Source: JAZKDW01 sp040387375 | Lineage (GTDB): Bacteria; Pseudomonadota; Gammaproteobacteria; Burkholderiales; Burkholderiaceae_D | Assembly: GCA_040387375.1 (NCBI GenBank) | Contig: JAZKDW010000056.1 | Location: forward strand, 1 to 64,000 | DNA: 64,000 bases | Direction: 5' to 3' | Shown: positions 1 to 8,634 of the stretch, in pieces | Layout of the letters: every line of letters starts with the position of its first letter | How positions within the stretch are numbered: position 1 is the first letter of the stretch | The notes under the pieces: model-generated | Seen by the model: only the letters and a program-made list of their open reading frames with translations | Database searches by the model: none | What the model was told of the DNA's origin: nothing | Made by a program: the position numbers and the translations under genes

Positions 1-10
1 TTGGCGAAGC

Positions 11-36
11 AAAAAAGAACTCGCCGCCGGGGCGAG
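11..36 (-). terminator. Rho-independent terminator of the cystathionine gamma-synthase family gene
   Basis: On the minus strand a 6-bp GC stem (CTCGCC/GGCGAG, plus positions 20-25 and 31-36) with a 5-base loop is followed by a T-rich tail (plus A run at 11-16). It lies about 65 bases past the stop codon of the upstream minus-strand gene. Stem, loop and T tract are seen directly; the function is inferred. Confidence 0.65.
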
Positions 37-100
37 ACCCGGACAGCATCCACGGCGGGCAAGACGTATTGCGGTTAACGAAGGAAGAACCAGAACCCCC

Positions 101-1342
101 TCAAACCTCCAAAGCCTGCCCGAAATCCGCCAGCAAATCCGCCGTATCCTCAATCCCAACCGAGACCCGAATAAGCGATTCCGCGATTCCCATGCTAGCC
201 CGCCGTTCCGCCCCCATCTCATAAAAAATGGTATGCGCAACCGGAATGACCAGAGTACGCGTGTCACCCAGGTTGCTGGCCGGTATAGCCAGTGTCAGGC
301 GATTCAGATAATCGAAACAGTCAATGCCCTCCTTCAGCTCAAAACTGAACAGGCCGCCATACGCCTTGAACAGTTCAGTCGCAATCGCATGCTGCGGATG
401 TGACGCCAGCCCCGGATAGTGCACCGCAGCGACCCGATCGTCGGCCGCCAGCATCTGCGCCAGCGCCAGCGCGCTCGCGCATTCCCGCTCCAGGCGCAGC
501 GCCATGGTTTCTGCGCCTACCGCCAGGTGATGCGCCGCTTCCGGTCCCAGTGACGCACCGAAATCACGCAAGGCTTTTGCGCGGATTTGCGCAATGCCCC
601 AAAGCGGCGGAGCGGCACGCTTGTAAGTCTCCAGAATGTTCGGATAGCGGCTCCAGTCGTACAAGCCGGTATCGGTCAGGCTACCGCCCAATGCGTTGCC
701 GTGACCGCCGATAGACTTGGTCAGGGCGTTCACAACCAGGCCCGCGCCAACCGTCTTCGGCTTGAACAGGTAGGGCGAGGTCATCGTGTTATCGACGATA
801 TAAAGAATGCCGCGTTCACGGCACAACTGGCCGATACGCGCAAGATCGGCAATCTGCGTGCGCGGATTGGCGATGGTTTCTACAAATACGATCCGGGTTG
901 CCGGCGTCAGCGCCGCTTCGACCTGCTCCACCGCTGTCGCATCGACCATCGACACGCTGACTCCCTGCGCGTTGACCGTTTGCCACAGGCTGTTCGTATT
1001 ACCGAACAGGAAAGCGGACGAGACCACGTGATCGCCCTCCCGCAGCAGAGCCTGCACCACTGCACCGATGGCCGCCATCCCGGTGGCAAAACAGAGGGTC
1101 GCAATGCCCTCTTCCATCTGGTTGATTTTATCTTCGAGGGCGGAAACTGTCGGATTGCCCTGCCGTCCGTAACGATAGCCCGGCTGCCGGCCCTGGAATA
1201 CCGCAGCCAGTTCACGCGCATCCCGGTAACCGAAGGCGACCGACGTGTGGATAGGTTTATGCAATGAGCCATGCTCGATCGGCTTTTGCCGGTCGCCGTG
1301 CAGGATCGTGGTGGTGAAGCCGTATTTTTTGGAGTCGTTCAT
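101..1342 (-). CDS. Cystathionine gamma-synthase family PLP-dependent enzyme
   Basis: A 413-residue PLP fold-type I enzyme of the Cys/Met metabolism family. It shows the YGRQGNPT segment near residue 60, the ATGMAAIG stretch, the VDNTMTSPYL segment carrying the Asp that contacts the cofactor, and ALTKSIGGHGN, whose Lys should form the Schiff base with PLP. Length is normal for the family. The substrate (O-acyl-homoserine, cystathionine or methionine) cannot be read from sequence, so no gene symbol is given. The gene stands alone between two minus-strand terminators. In many Burkholderiales a sulfur-amino-acid gene lies close to purF; here the pilus cluster separates them. Confidence 0.85.
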   Translation of the reverse strand: MNDSKKYGFTTTILHGDRQKPIEHGSLHKPIHTSVAFGYRDARELAAVFQGRQPGYRYGRQGNPTVSALEDKINQMEEGIATLCFATGMAAIGAVVQALLREGDHVVSSAFLFGNTNSLWQTVNAQGVSVSMVDATAVEQVEAALTPATRIVFVETIANPRTQIADLARIGQLCRERGILYIVDNTMTSPYLFKPKTVGAGLVVNALTKSIGGHGNALGGSLTDTGLYDWSRYPNILETYKRAAPPLWGIAQIRAKALRDFGASLGPEAAHHLAVGAETMALRLERECASALALAQMLAADDRVAAVHYPGLASHPQHAIATELFKAYGGLFSFELKEGIDCFDYLNRLTLAIPASNLGDTRTLVIPVAHTIFYEMGAERRASMGIAESLIRVSVGIEDTADLLADFGQALEV

Positions 1343-1350
1343 AATCAGGC

Positions 1351-1384
1351 AAAAGAACCCGTTTTGCGTGCGCGTAAAAACGGG
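1351..1384 (-). terminator. Rho-independent terminator at the end of the MSHA operon
   Basis: An 8-bp inverted repeat (CCCGTTTT at 1358-1365, AAAACGGG at 1377-1384) followed on the minus strand by TTCTTTT. It starts about 60 bases after the mshN stop, so it would end the pilus transcript before the next gene. A second small hairpin at 1400-1420 may add to it. Confidence 0.55.
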
Positions 1385-1442
1385 CTGATCGCGGGCGAAT
1401 GAGAGAAAAAGTGACTCTCATTTTAGCAGCACTGACCGGACA

Positions 1443-2540
1443 TCAGCGCAGCTGCACCATCTTTTGCTCGACAAAAGCCTGCAACGGCGGACTCAGCGTG
1501 TTGGACGCCCCGGCCCGGGCGAAGGCGTCACGCGCTTCAGACAGGCGGTTTTCTGCCTGCAGCGAAATGGCCAGGCCCATCCACCAAAGACCGTTTTGAG
1601 GCGACTTGCGCAAGGCAATCAGGAAATGGTCGATGGCTTCCCTGTGCTGCGTATCGCGCTGAAACAGCGCCGCCAGGAACGCCTGGTAGTCGGCCCGTTC
1701 GGATGCATGCGGCAAGCTGCGCTGCAAGGTCGCGATCGCCAGCCCAAGCTCGCCTTTCTCCACCTGCAGCCGCGCCAGCATCATCGCCAGTTCCGGCTGC
1801 CTCGGCTCCAGCACCAATCCCTCTTGCAATATACGAATCGCATCATCGATGCGCTTCATTTCCAGCAGCAACCCTGCCAGACTCTGGCGCGCCACCGAAT
1901 ACAGCGGATCGATTTGCAGCACCTGCTCGAGCACGCCTGCCGCGTCTGCCGTTTTCCCCGCCTGCATCAGCGCCGACGCTTTGCGGTACTCATTATCGGC
2001 ACGCTGCTGCGGGCTGGCCGCATTGATTTGCTTGCTGACAGTCGCAGGAATCTCAGGAGCGGATGGTTTTTCCGGCGCCTCCGGCAGGCTGGCAGCCTTG
2101 CTCCTCGCGGAAGCAGTTATTCGTGCAGGCGCGTCGCTCATCGGCCTTATGGCCGCCAGCACCGGCGCTTCCGCAGGCGGCTCGGCCGGCCCCGGCCTGG
2201 CAGGCTCAACCGGCAATGCAGGAGCGGCCGCAACCGCAATCGCCGGTTCAACAGCAGGCCTGACCAGCACGGAAGGCTGCGCCGAGGCCATTACCCTTGG
2301 CGGCGGCATGACCACCTGAGGAACCGGAAGGCTGAGCACAGCAGCCGGTGCAGTCTTGTTTTTCCAGGCCCAGGCAATCACCGCGCTTAGCAGGAGTGTC
2401 AACCCCAGCACGATCCACCACGCGGCGTGTATGGGCTTGCGCCCGGGCGTTACCCTGACCTGGGAATCGAAGGTATTCATTCCGCCGGATTCGGCGCGGC
2501 GCTCGTCCAGGTCCTGGAGCATTTTATTAATCAGGCTCAT
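1443..2540 (-). CDS. mshN: MSHA biogenesis protein MshN (TPR protein)
   Basis: Inner-membrane TPR protein of the MSHA type IV pilus machine, thought to work with MshM and MshL in assembly. The start at 2540 gives MSLINKMLQDLDERR, the usual MshN N-terminus, and overlaps the mshM stop in an ATGA. A hydrophobic segment (AAWWIVLGLTLLLSAVIAW) lies near residues 38-56, followed by a long Pro/Ala-rich linker and, in the C-terminal half, several TPR-like helices (for example YRKASALMQAGKTADAAGVL and ALRKSPQNGLWWMGLAISLQ). Last gene of the operon. An in-frame start at 2612 would add 24 residues without family support. Confidence 0.85.
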   Translation of the reverse strand: MSLINKMLQDLDERRAESGGMNTFDSQVRVTPGRKPIHAAWWIVLGLTLLLSAVIAWAWKNKTAPAAVLSLPVPQVVMPPPRVMASAQPSVLVRPAVEPAIAVAAAPALPVEPARPGPAEPPAEAPVLAAIRPMSDAPARITASARSKAASLPEAPEKPSAPEIPATVSKQINAASPQQRADNEYRKASALMQAGKTADAAGVLEQVLQIDPLYSVARQSLAGLLLEMKRIDDAIRILQEGLVLEPRQPELAMMLARLQVEKGELGLAIATLQRSLPHASERADYQAFLAALFQRDTQHREAIDHFLIALRKSPQNGLWWMGLAISLQAENRLSEARDAFARAGASNTLSPPLQAFVEQKMVQLR

Positions 2541-3436
2541 TGCATGTACATCCATCCAATGCCAGCACTGGCAACTACGATACAGAGCATCGCGGCACTC
2601 GGCCACATCCACAGCGGCGCGCGCCGTCTGGCCGCGTCAGTGTCAATTGCTGCCGCAGCTACATGACGCGCGCGCACCTCCCTTTTGCCTTCCCCGTAAG
2701 CCAGCATCAACGACTTGTGCGCCAGAATATTCACCAGGCGCGGAATACCGCCGCTCGCGGCATTCAACATTTTTACCGCGCCCTTGCTGAATAATCGGCC
2801 GCCGCTAAAACCGGCGACAGCAAGCCGATGTGAAATGTAAAACTCGAGGTCGCCCCTGGAGAGCGGCGCAAGGCGGTAGTGAAAGGTAATGCGCTGGTTC
2901 AGCTGACGGATAGAATCCTGTCCGAGCTTGCGGTCCAGTTCCGGCTGCCCGAACAGCACGATTTGCAGCAGCTTGCGCTTCTCGGTTTCCAGATTGCTCA
3001 GCAGGCGGATTGCTTCCAGGCTTTCGATCGGTATCGCCTGCGCTTCGTCGAGGCAAAACAGCACCCGCTTTCCTGCCCGCGCCAACCTCAGCAAGCGCAA
3101 ATTGATGGCCTTCATGAGATGGTACTGGTCGTTATGCTGTTCCAGCGGCACTTCCAGTTCGTCAGCCAGCGCCAACATCAAGGTATGCGGTTCCAGGGAT
3201 GGATTAGGTATGTAGGCGGTGACAAAGCTATCATCCAGCAGGGCCATGAATTTTCGGCACAACAATGTTTTTCCCGTGCCCACTTCGCCCGTAATCTTGA
3301 TGAACCCTTCGCCATTGTTAGCCGCCACCAGCAAGGTATTCAGAGCTTGCTGATAGTTGGAGCAGGCGAAAAAAAAGCTGGTGTCGGGCGTAATGCCGAA
3401 TGGCAGTTCATGCAGGCCGAAATGGTTTTTGTACAC
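2537..3436 (-). CDS. mshM: MSHA biogenesis protein MshM (ExeA-type AAA ATPase)
   Basis: ATPase of the ExeA/MshM family that helps secretin or pilus assembly at the inner membrane. The Walker A motif GEVGTGKT is near residues 50-57 and a Walker B-like VLFCLDEAQ follows. A C-terminal hydrophobic segment ends the protein. I choose the GTG at 3436 (VYKNHFGLHELPF), which matches the family's usual YxxHFGL start. A TTG at 3454 is possible but lies inside the terminal repeat of the adjacent hairpin element, which inserted just upstream. The 3' end overlaps mshN by 4 bases. Confidence 0.87.
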   Translation of the reverse strand: MYKNHFGLHELPFGITPDTSFFFACSNYQQALNTLLVAANNGEGFIKITGEVGTGKTLLCRKFMALLDDSFVTAYIPNPSLEPHTLMLALADELEVPLEQHNDQYHLMKAINLRLLRLARAGKRVLFCLDEAQAIPIESLEAIRLLSNLETEKRKLLQIVLFGQPELDRKLGQDSIRQLNQRITFHYRLAPLSRGDLEFYISHRLAVAGFSGGRLFSKGAVKMLNAASGGIPRLVNILAHKSLMLAYGEGKREVRARHVAAAAIDTDAARRRAPLWMWPSAAMLCIVVASAGIGWMYMQ

Positions 3437-3439
3437 GTC

Positions 3440-3601
3440 TAAGTACCCACGCAAAATAAATTGTGAGCGTCTGCGGCCCTGAACGGCGCGCTGCCGCGTT
3501 GCCCGCTCCTTGCAGTGCTCGCACTGCGGCGAACCGAGCGCCTTGCATCACATCCGTTCAGAACCACATCCATCTCCCAATTTATTCCGCGTGGGTACTT
3601 A
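3440..3601. mobile_element. MITE-like hairpin element, copy 1 (mshL/mshM junction)
   Basis: A 162-bp non-coding element including a TA dinucleotide at both ends. Its terminal inverted repeats begin AAGTACCCACGC and match at about 24 of 27 positions (3441-3467 against 3574-3600). Inner complementary blocks are CTGAACGG near 3478-3486 paired with CCGTTCAG near 3554-3561, and a central GCAGTGC/GCACTGC hairpin near 3522-3537. No credible gene is inside. A related copy is at 32136-32353. TA flanks and short TIRs fit elements moved in trans by IS630/Tc1-type transposases, which is inference. The TAA stop of mshL comes from the element junction. Confidence 0.8.
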
Positions 3602-5263
3602 GCGCCGATCCGAAAGGGTTCGGGGATCGAGCTCCTGAATCTGGCGCTGGGTCTCCAGCATATCCTGCGTCCAGGTGCTGTCGTTCTGCACCACCGTAGG
3701 CTTGAGCAGGATGACCAGTTCACGCTTTTGCGTGATCTCATTGGTATGGCGGAGCGCCGCGCCCAGCACCGGGATATTGGCTGCGCCCGGCAGTTGCGAA
3801 CGGTCCGAACTGCTGGATTGCCGCATCAGGCCGCCGATCGCAACGACGTTGCCATCCCGTCCGCGCACGACGCTATCGGTTTCCGATATCGAACTGGATG
3901 CCAGAGGCAAGGTAAGCGATCCGCCGGCACCAAGATTGACGTTCTTCTCCACTGTCGTCACGTTGCTTACTGAAGGATGAATATGCAAGATGATATTGCC
4001 GCCTTCATCGATCTGTGGCGTCACATCGAGCGCGACACCGGAAAAGAATGGCTGCAGCGTTACGCTGGGATTGGTGGTTGTTGCTGTGCCGGTAGTGGTC
4101 GTGGTGCTGACGTTGGTGACAAAAAATTCGTCAGTCCCTACTTTCAACACCGCTTTTTGATTGTTCAGTGTCGCGATCCGTGGACTGGACAATACATGCA
4201 CGGTGCCCTGCGTTTCAAGAAACGATATCAGCGCAGCGAAATTACTGGTTTGGAATGCAAGGCCAAATAAAGTCCCGAGACTGGTGGCAATCGGATTGGC
4301 GTCACCGGGAAATCCGGTGCCGATCAAGGAGCCATTTGGTTGCAGACCCGGACCAGGGCTCTGCCGTCCCGCGGTGACACGGCTGTTGCTTCCCCTGCCG
4401 AATGCGGCCCAGTTGATGCCGGACTGGAAGCTATCGTTCAACTGCACTTCGAGAATCTTGGCCTCCAGAATCACCTGGCGCCCGACAGAAAGCTGGGTCG
4501 CCTTCAGATATGCCGCCACATCCCGCAATTCACCCCACATCGCGCGTATGACCACCACGCCCGACTGCGGACTGATGACAACGTTGCGTCCCTCCTTGCC
4601 GGCGCCGACAATCGCCTCCAGCGAGGATTTCAGCTCACCCCAGAAATCACTGGTGGAGCGTGTGGAAATATTGCTGGAGCTTGAAGAACGTGTGGTGCCG
4701 CCCGCGATAGTGGTTGTGCCGGTTGTACTCGTGGCATCACCGATTGAACCGGAGGTCACCCGGATATCGGATGCGCCGGTGCGGCTGCCGGTCAGATAAC
4801 TGACCTGAAACACGCGCGTCTGCAGGGTCAGCGGCCGGATGTAGATGCGTGTGCCTTCCACCTTGTAATCGTAGCCGTACAGCTCACGGATCGCATCCAG
4901 CGCTTCGAATACCGTCACGTCCTTGAGATTGGCCGATATTGTTCCCGACACCTCGGGCGGCACCAGCATGCTGTAACGCGTTCCCGAAACCAGCACCATG
5001 AAAAACTGATTTGCCGGCAAATTATTGAACGCGAGATTAAAACGCTGCTCCACCGGCTGACGAACAATTGGCGCCTCTATCCTGAGCGGCGGCAACAGCG
5101 CCGCAGCGACGGCGTCCGGTTGCGCCGCGCGCGCCTGGGCGTCTGCGACAATCTTGTTCATCTCCGCATTGATCAGATCGTAGGTCTCGCGCTTTGGCGC
5201 CTGGGTAACACATCCTGCCAGCCAGAGAATGACGATTAGTGACGACAATATTTTCATGCTCAT
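3599..5263 (-). CDS. mshL: MSHA pilus secretin MshL
   Basis: Outer-membrane secretin (554 residues) through which the MSHA pilus exits. A lipoprotein signal with lipobox LAGC ends near residue 18. A short N-terminal secretin/STN-like domain (VTVFEALDAIRELYGYDYKV) follows, then the secretin core with VLSSPRIATLNNQKAVLKVG and the C-terminal VAIGGLM and LVILLKPTVV motifs. A Ser/Thr-rich stretch near residues 180-210 is low complexity. The start at 5263 overlaps the mshK stop as ATGA; ATG at 5257 is an alternative. The stop codon lies in the hairpin element at 3440-3601. Confidence 0.92.
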   Translation of the reverse strand: MSMKILSSLIVILWLAGCVTQAPKRETYDLINAEMNKIVADAQARAAQPDAVAAALLPPLRIEAPIVRQPVEQRFNLAFNNLPANQFFMVLVSGTRYSMLVPPEVSGTISANLKDVTVFEALDAIRELYGYDYKVEGTRIYIRPLTLQTRVFQVSYLTGSRTGASDIRVTSGSIGDATSTTGTTTIAGGTTRSSSSSNISTRSTSDFWGELKSSLEAIVGAGKEGRNVVISPQSGVVVIRAMWGELRDVAAYLKATQLSVGRQVILEAKILEVQLNDSFQSGINWAAFGRGSNSRVTAGRQSPGPGLQPNGSLIGTGFPGDANPIATSLGTLFGLAFQTSNFAALISFLETQGTVHVLSSPRIATLNNQKAVLKVGTDEFFVTNVSTTTTTGTATTTNPSVTLQPFFSGVALDVTPQIDEGGNIILHIHPSVSNVTTVEKNVNLGAGGSLTLPLASSSISETDSVVRGRDGNVVAIGGLMRQSSSSDRSQLPGAANIPVLGAALRHTNEITQKRELVILLKPTVVQNDSTWTQDMLETQRQIQELDPRTLSDRR

Positions 5264-5670
5264 CGCCCCTTTTTTGCCGCTGGATTGTGGTCTGAACCGA
5301 TGTGGCTGGCGCTCATTTTTTTCTCCGGTCCCGGGAACAGCTTCAAGGTCTGCACAGTTGGCCCGTTCCGCAATATCACTTCCGATTCCGTTATCTTGAC
5401 GACTCTTGAATCACCAAACTTCTCGCCGACATTGACAGCCTGTCCGCTGATGATCGCCACTTTTTTATGCGATGACATGAACACCGATTGCAAAACCGGC
5501 GCAGCTGGAGATGCCTGGGCATTCGCATCCTGCAAAAAGCCCTGTGCCATGGGCGGACGAGTAGGATCCGGCAAGGTTTGCGCTTGTGCCGGCGCGGCGA
5601 TTGCCGACATGAGCAACACGCTGCCAAGCAGTGCCATCTTTCTCATGCCGGCATTCATAGATACAGCCAT
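5260..5670 (-). CDS. mshK: MSHA biogenesis protein MshK (PilP/GspC-like)
   Basis: A 136-residue periplasmic protein with an N-terminal signal peptide (ALLGSVLLMSAIAAPAQAQ) followed by LPDPTRPP, a hallmark of MshK and related pilus-lipoprotein/GspC-type proteins. The rest is a small beta-rich domain (VFMSSHKKVAIISGQAVNVG) typical of the family, which links inner-membrane proteins to the secretin. It overlaps mshJ by 16 bases and mshL by 4, so translation is probably coupled. Naming rests on this motif plus position between mshJ and mshL. Confidence 0.75.
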   Translation of the reverse strand: MAVSMNAGMRKMALLGSVLLMSAIAAPAQAQTLPDPTRPPMAQGFLQDANAQASPAAPVLQSVFMSSHKKVAIISGQAVNVGEKFGDSRVVKITESEVILRNGPTVQTLKLFPGPEKKMSASHIGSDHNPAAKKGR

Positions 5671-6371
5671 TTTTTATCCAGGCTCAAGGTAAAAAGAGTC
5701 AAGGTCAAGGTCGCTTTCGGATACTCTTCAACAGTCAAATTTGCGCTGCCCCAGAATAATTGCCACTGCATCGCCTCCAGGTCTGCCATATATTTCATCA
5801 TCTCCAGATAGTTCCCCTGGACGACAATCTGGACACCGTGTTTATAAACCGATCCGCCAACCGGCTGGCTTGCCGCAGCCTCTTTTTCCGGCGCGGTTTT
5901 CACCACGCTTGTCATTGCGGCTGGCGCGGCGGCGCCGGGAACCGGGTCATTCAAGCGGGTCACAGGCAGCGTTTTCAGGGTCAGCAGACGCAAGCTTCCA
6001 TTGCGGTTCAGGATGTCTTCAAGCAGGACTGTGATCCGGTCAGGGGAGACCAGTCCTTTTTGCATGTTCAGCAGCGCGGTATTCATCTCACGGAATTGCT
6101 GTTGTAGACTCAGCAGCCGCGCCCGGTTCGGAATGTCCGGATCTCCTCGCACCTTGACGGTTTTCTGCATTTCATTCTGAATCTGCTCAATCTGCGACTG
6201 CTGCGTTTTTATCAGTTCCGAAAGTTGTCTTTGTTTTGCAAATTGAGGATCCAGCACTGCTGTATTCACGATCGTAACCAGGATGACTGCGATCATCAGG
6301 AAAATAACGCTCCGCTCGCGCAAGCTCAATGCATCGATTTTCATTACCAGTCGTTGCCAGTGCTGCTTCAT
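5655..6371 (-). CDS. mshJ: MSHA biogenesis protein MshJ (PilO/GspM-like)
   Basis: Bitopic inner-membrane protein of the alignment subcomplex. The start at 6371 (MKQHWQRLVMKIDALSLRER) follows a GGAG about 10 bases upstream; a GTG at 6389 is also in frame. One membrane segment (SVIFLMIAVILVTIVNTAVL) lies near residues 21-40, followed by a coiled coil (QRQLSELIKTQQSQIEQIQN) and a C-terminal ferredoxin-like region that ends in a conserved-looking LTLFTLSLDKKWLYL. Length and order after an MshI2-like gene fit MshJ. Confidence 0.75.
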   Translation of the reverse strand: MKQHWQRLVMKIDALSLRERSVIFLMIAVILVTIVNTAVLDPQFAKQRQLSELIKTQQSQIEQIQNEMQKTVKVRGDPDIPNRARLLSLQQQFREMNTALLNMQKGLVSPDRITVLLEDILNRNGSLRLLTLKTLPVTRLNDPVPGAAAPAAMTSVVKTAPEKEAAASQPVGGSVYKHGVQIVVQGNYLEMMKYMADLEAMQWQLFWGSANLTVEEYPKATLTLTLFTLSLDKKWLYL

Positions 6372-6421
6372 TGTCGCTTCGCTCCACACATATCAGGCTT
6401 CGTTCTCAGCAATATCGCGCA

Positions 6422-7051
6422 TTATCGAAGGATGAATTCAATATATCCGGCCAACACAGGCTGTCTCGCCGCGGCTTGTTCATTCTGCTTGGGCAGGCCG
6501 GTCTGCGGCACTTGCATTTCCAGGGTCGCGAATGATTTTCCCTGCATTACAGGTTCCCGCCTGAGACGATTCATGTAAGCCGGCACCATCTCCGGCTGCA
6601 ATGCGCGGCCTTGCAACGCGAGTTCATTACCGGCGCCGACGATGCTGACATCAGTCAGCCAGAGCCCTTCGACAACCTGCCGGGAGAAGGCGCGCAGATA
6701 GGCCGAATAACCCTGCGTATTTCCGATCGTTCCGCTTTGCAGGATATCGAATACCTGCTTCAGCGATTGCACCCCTGCTTCCGTCTGTTGAATCTGCTGC
6801 TCCAGCGCCTGGCTTTTGACACGTGGCCCATATTCCGCCTTTACCCTGGCGAGCTGGGTATTTGCCACCCCCAGCTGTGCGGCAGTCGCGGCAGCTTCCT
6901 TGCCAAGGGCGGTCAGCCTGTAGCCGGCATAAGCAGTCATTAATGCCGCGCCGAGCACAAGCAAACTCAGGGCCTGAGCCATCGCGACCGCCGAAAAAAG
7001 CTTCTTGCTGGTCAGGAAAATCGGATTGAACAGATTGATTTGCTGGCTCAA
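6422..7051 (-). CDS. PilN-like MSHA biogenesis protein (MshI2)
   Basis: A 209-residue bitopic inner-membrane protein that begins MSQQINLFNPIF, the PilN/MshI2 signature that binds the PilM/MshI ATPase-like partner. A membrane segment (AMAQALSLLVLGAALMTAYA) is near residues 23-42, and a coiled-coil stretch follows (AAATAAQLGVANTQLARVKA). The start overlaps the mshI stop in an ATGA. The Vibrio homologue is called mshI2; I leave the symbol empty because naming varies. Confidence 0.78.
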   Translation of the reverse strand: MSQQINLFNPIFLTSKKLFSAVAMAQALSLLVLGAALMTAYAGYRLTALGKEAAATAAQLGVANTQLARVKAEYGPRVKSQALEQQIQQTEAGVQSLKQVFDILQSGTIGNTQGYSAYLRAFSRQVVEGLWLTDVSIVGAGNELALQGRALQPEMVPAYMNRLRREPVMQGKSFATLEMQVPQTGLPKQNEQAAARQPVLAGYIEFILR

Positions 7052-8004
7052 AGCGCAAGCTCCTCGAGGCGAAGTGCCGCGCCGACGGTCAGTAAAAAAC
7101 GGTGCCGGTCTTCCGGCTTGCGAAGTTGCGGTGCTTTCGACATATCCAGCACCGCCTCCAGCACCAACACCTCTACCGAAATATAAAGTTGGACCGCCAG
7201 GTATTTCTGCAGCTCGAACTCGGCTTTACCTGCCGCCGACAACACCAGTCTTGCCAGCGTAATGAAACGATACTGACGGTCGAAATGATCGATCGAACGC
7301 TGCAGTTCAAGCACGATGCGTTCATACAGGATATTTTTCTGCTCATCGTCTGCCTGAACCAACTGCCGCAGCGTGATATCGATACGCCTCGCCAGATAAA
7401 GCTCACCCGCGAAGGTCATGGTCAACAATCCGCCCGACTCATCAAAGGTCAACAATGCCAGGCCACGGCCATCGGTTTCCAGCAATGCCGCTATGTTCCT
7501 TTGCGCCATCTCCGGTATGTCGATCACGCCCAGCGGTATCTTTGCGCTTTCGAATAATCCCTGGCGTTGCCTTATTGTCTGATTGTGCGCTGCCACCACA
7601 TACATTGAATGTGTGCGTATCGGGGCGTCCTTGTCCACCGGAACATCCAGCACATCGATCGTTGCATCGTCGATGTGGAAATCCAGCATATCCTTGAGAC
7701 GCCAGCGTATGGCTGTCTTGAGCTCGCCGCGCGGCACGTTCGGTGCATCCACTGATAACAACTGATACTCGCCGGCAGTCAACAGAGCGATGCAGTGATG
7801 ACGGCCAGCCTGGGATTCCTTTGCGAGTCTTTCCATCGTCATTGCGGCAGACAACTTGTCGGCAGGATAAAACGAAACAAACTCCACTACGGGCAGGGCT
7901 GCCGGCACTCGTCTGACATGCGCCAGACTGATGCCATCCGCCTGCACGTTGACAGCAAGCCAGCCGGCCAGCCTGGAAGTTTTGGAAAATAAATTCATGT
8001 GCAT
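7048..8004 (-). CDS. mshI: MSHA biogenesis protein MshI (PilM-like)
   Basis: Cytoplasmic actin-like protein of the PilM/MshI type that docks on the short N-terminus of its PilN-like partner. About 318 residues from 8004 (MHMNLFSKTSRLAGWLAVNV); a GGGA about 9-10 bases upstream supports this or the next ATG at 7998. The TAIRWRLKDMLDFHIDDATIDV stretch and the C-terminal SVEVLVLEAVLDM fit the fold. The preceding 190-base gap to mshP makes this the first gene of the second half of the cluster, possibly with its own promoter. Confidence 0.8.
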   Translation of the reverse strand: MHMNLFSKTSRLAGWLAVNVQADGISLAHVRRVPAALPVVEFVSFYPADKLSAAMTMERLAKESQAGRHHCIALLTAGEYQLLSVDAPNVPRGELKTAIRWRLKDMLDFHIDDATIDVLDVPVDKDAPIRTHSMYVVAAHNQTIRQRQGLFESAKIPLGVIDIPEMAQRNIAALLETDGRGLALLTFDESGGLLTMTFAGELYLARRIDITLRQLVQADDEQKNILYERIVLELQRSIDHFDRQYRFITLARLVLSAAGKAEFELQKYLAVQLYISVEVLVLEAVLDMSKAPQLRKPEDRHRFLLTVGAALRLEELAL

Positions 8005-8035
8005 GACTCTGTTTCCCAACACAAAGAGTTTCTTA

Positions 8036-8064
8036 AAGTTATGACAATAACTAGTTGACGTCAA
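8036..8064 (-). promoter_or_regulatory. Candidate promoter for the mshI-N half-operon
   Basis: On the minus strand TTGACG (plus 8059-8064) is followed after 17 bases by TAACTT (plus 8036-8041), about 32 bases before the mshI start. The -35 is good and the -10 is weak (3 of 6). It lies in the AT-rich gap between mshP and mshI. Confidence 0.3.
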
Positions 8065-8195
8065 TCAATAACAACCATAAATCACATGAAAATAGTCACC
8101 AAAAAACAACGTTGCCGCAGTTGGTCCTTGCGGACCGGCGTGTCTGAATCCGCACGCCCTTTCACCCTCGGCTCCCCACGCGTCACGGCCCATCG

Positions 8196-8630
8196 CTATT
8201 TGCTCACGCTTACTGTCAGACGACGTTCCACATAATTGGCGCTACCCGGCGCGCCTTCGCTTTTTGCGGTCGCGGTAATGGTGTAGACGGTCACGGTAGT
8301 CGAGCCTTCCGTGTAGATGGCTGAAGCGCTGCAGTCGACATTATTGGACAATGCCGCCATTGCCCCGGGCAGTGTCAAGGTCGTGCTGCCGCAGCTTGCC
8401 ACGCCTGGCCGCAGAATCTTGTACAGCCCGAGTTCGGCGCCTGCGCGTGCTGCCTGATAAGCTCGGGCTCCTTGCAAATCGAGTGTTCCGGTGGTCTGCT
8501 GGACAGAAGAAAAAGTCAGCATGGCGGCACCCAGGGATGCCATGATGACCAACAGGAAAATCGCCGTCATGACTGAAAATCCGCGCTCAACTGCAAGCCC
8601 GCTTGAACGACGACTATTCTTCGTTTTCAT
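8196..8630 (-). CDS. mshP: MSHA biogenesis protein MshP (minor pilin-like)
   Basis: A 144-residue pseudopilin-like membrane protein with ERGFSVMTAIFLLVIMASLGAAMLTFSS, the MshP-type hydrophobic N-terminus, followed by the family's QGARAYQAARAGAELGLYKIL helix. It lacks the classic FTLIE but ERGFS may still be a prepilin-like junction. The start at 8630 is 4 bases after the mshO stop; ATG codons at 8645 and 8654 are alternatives, and none has a clear Shine-Dalgarno. Two Cys residues in the C-terminal domain could form a disulfide. Confidence 0.78.
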   Translation of the reverse strand: MKTKNSRRSSGLAVERGFSVMTAIFLLVIMASLGAAMLTFSSVQQTTGTLDLQGARAYQAARAGAELGLYKILRPGVASCGSTTLTLPGAMAALSNNVDCSASAIYTEGSTTVTVYTITATAKSEGAPGSANYVERRLTVSVSK

Positions 8631-8634
8631 TTGG

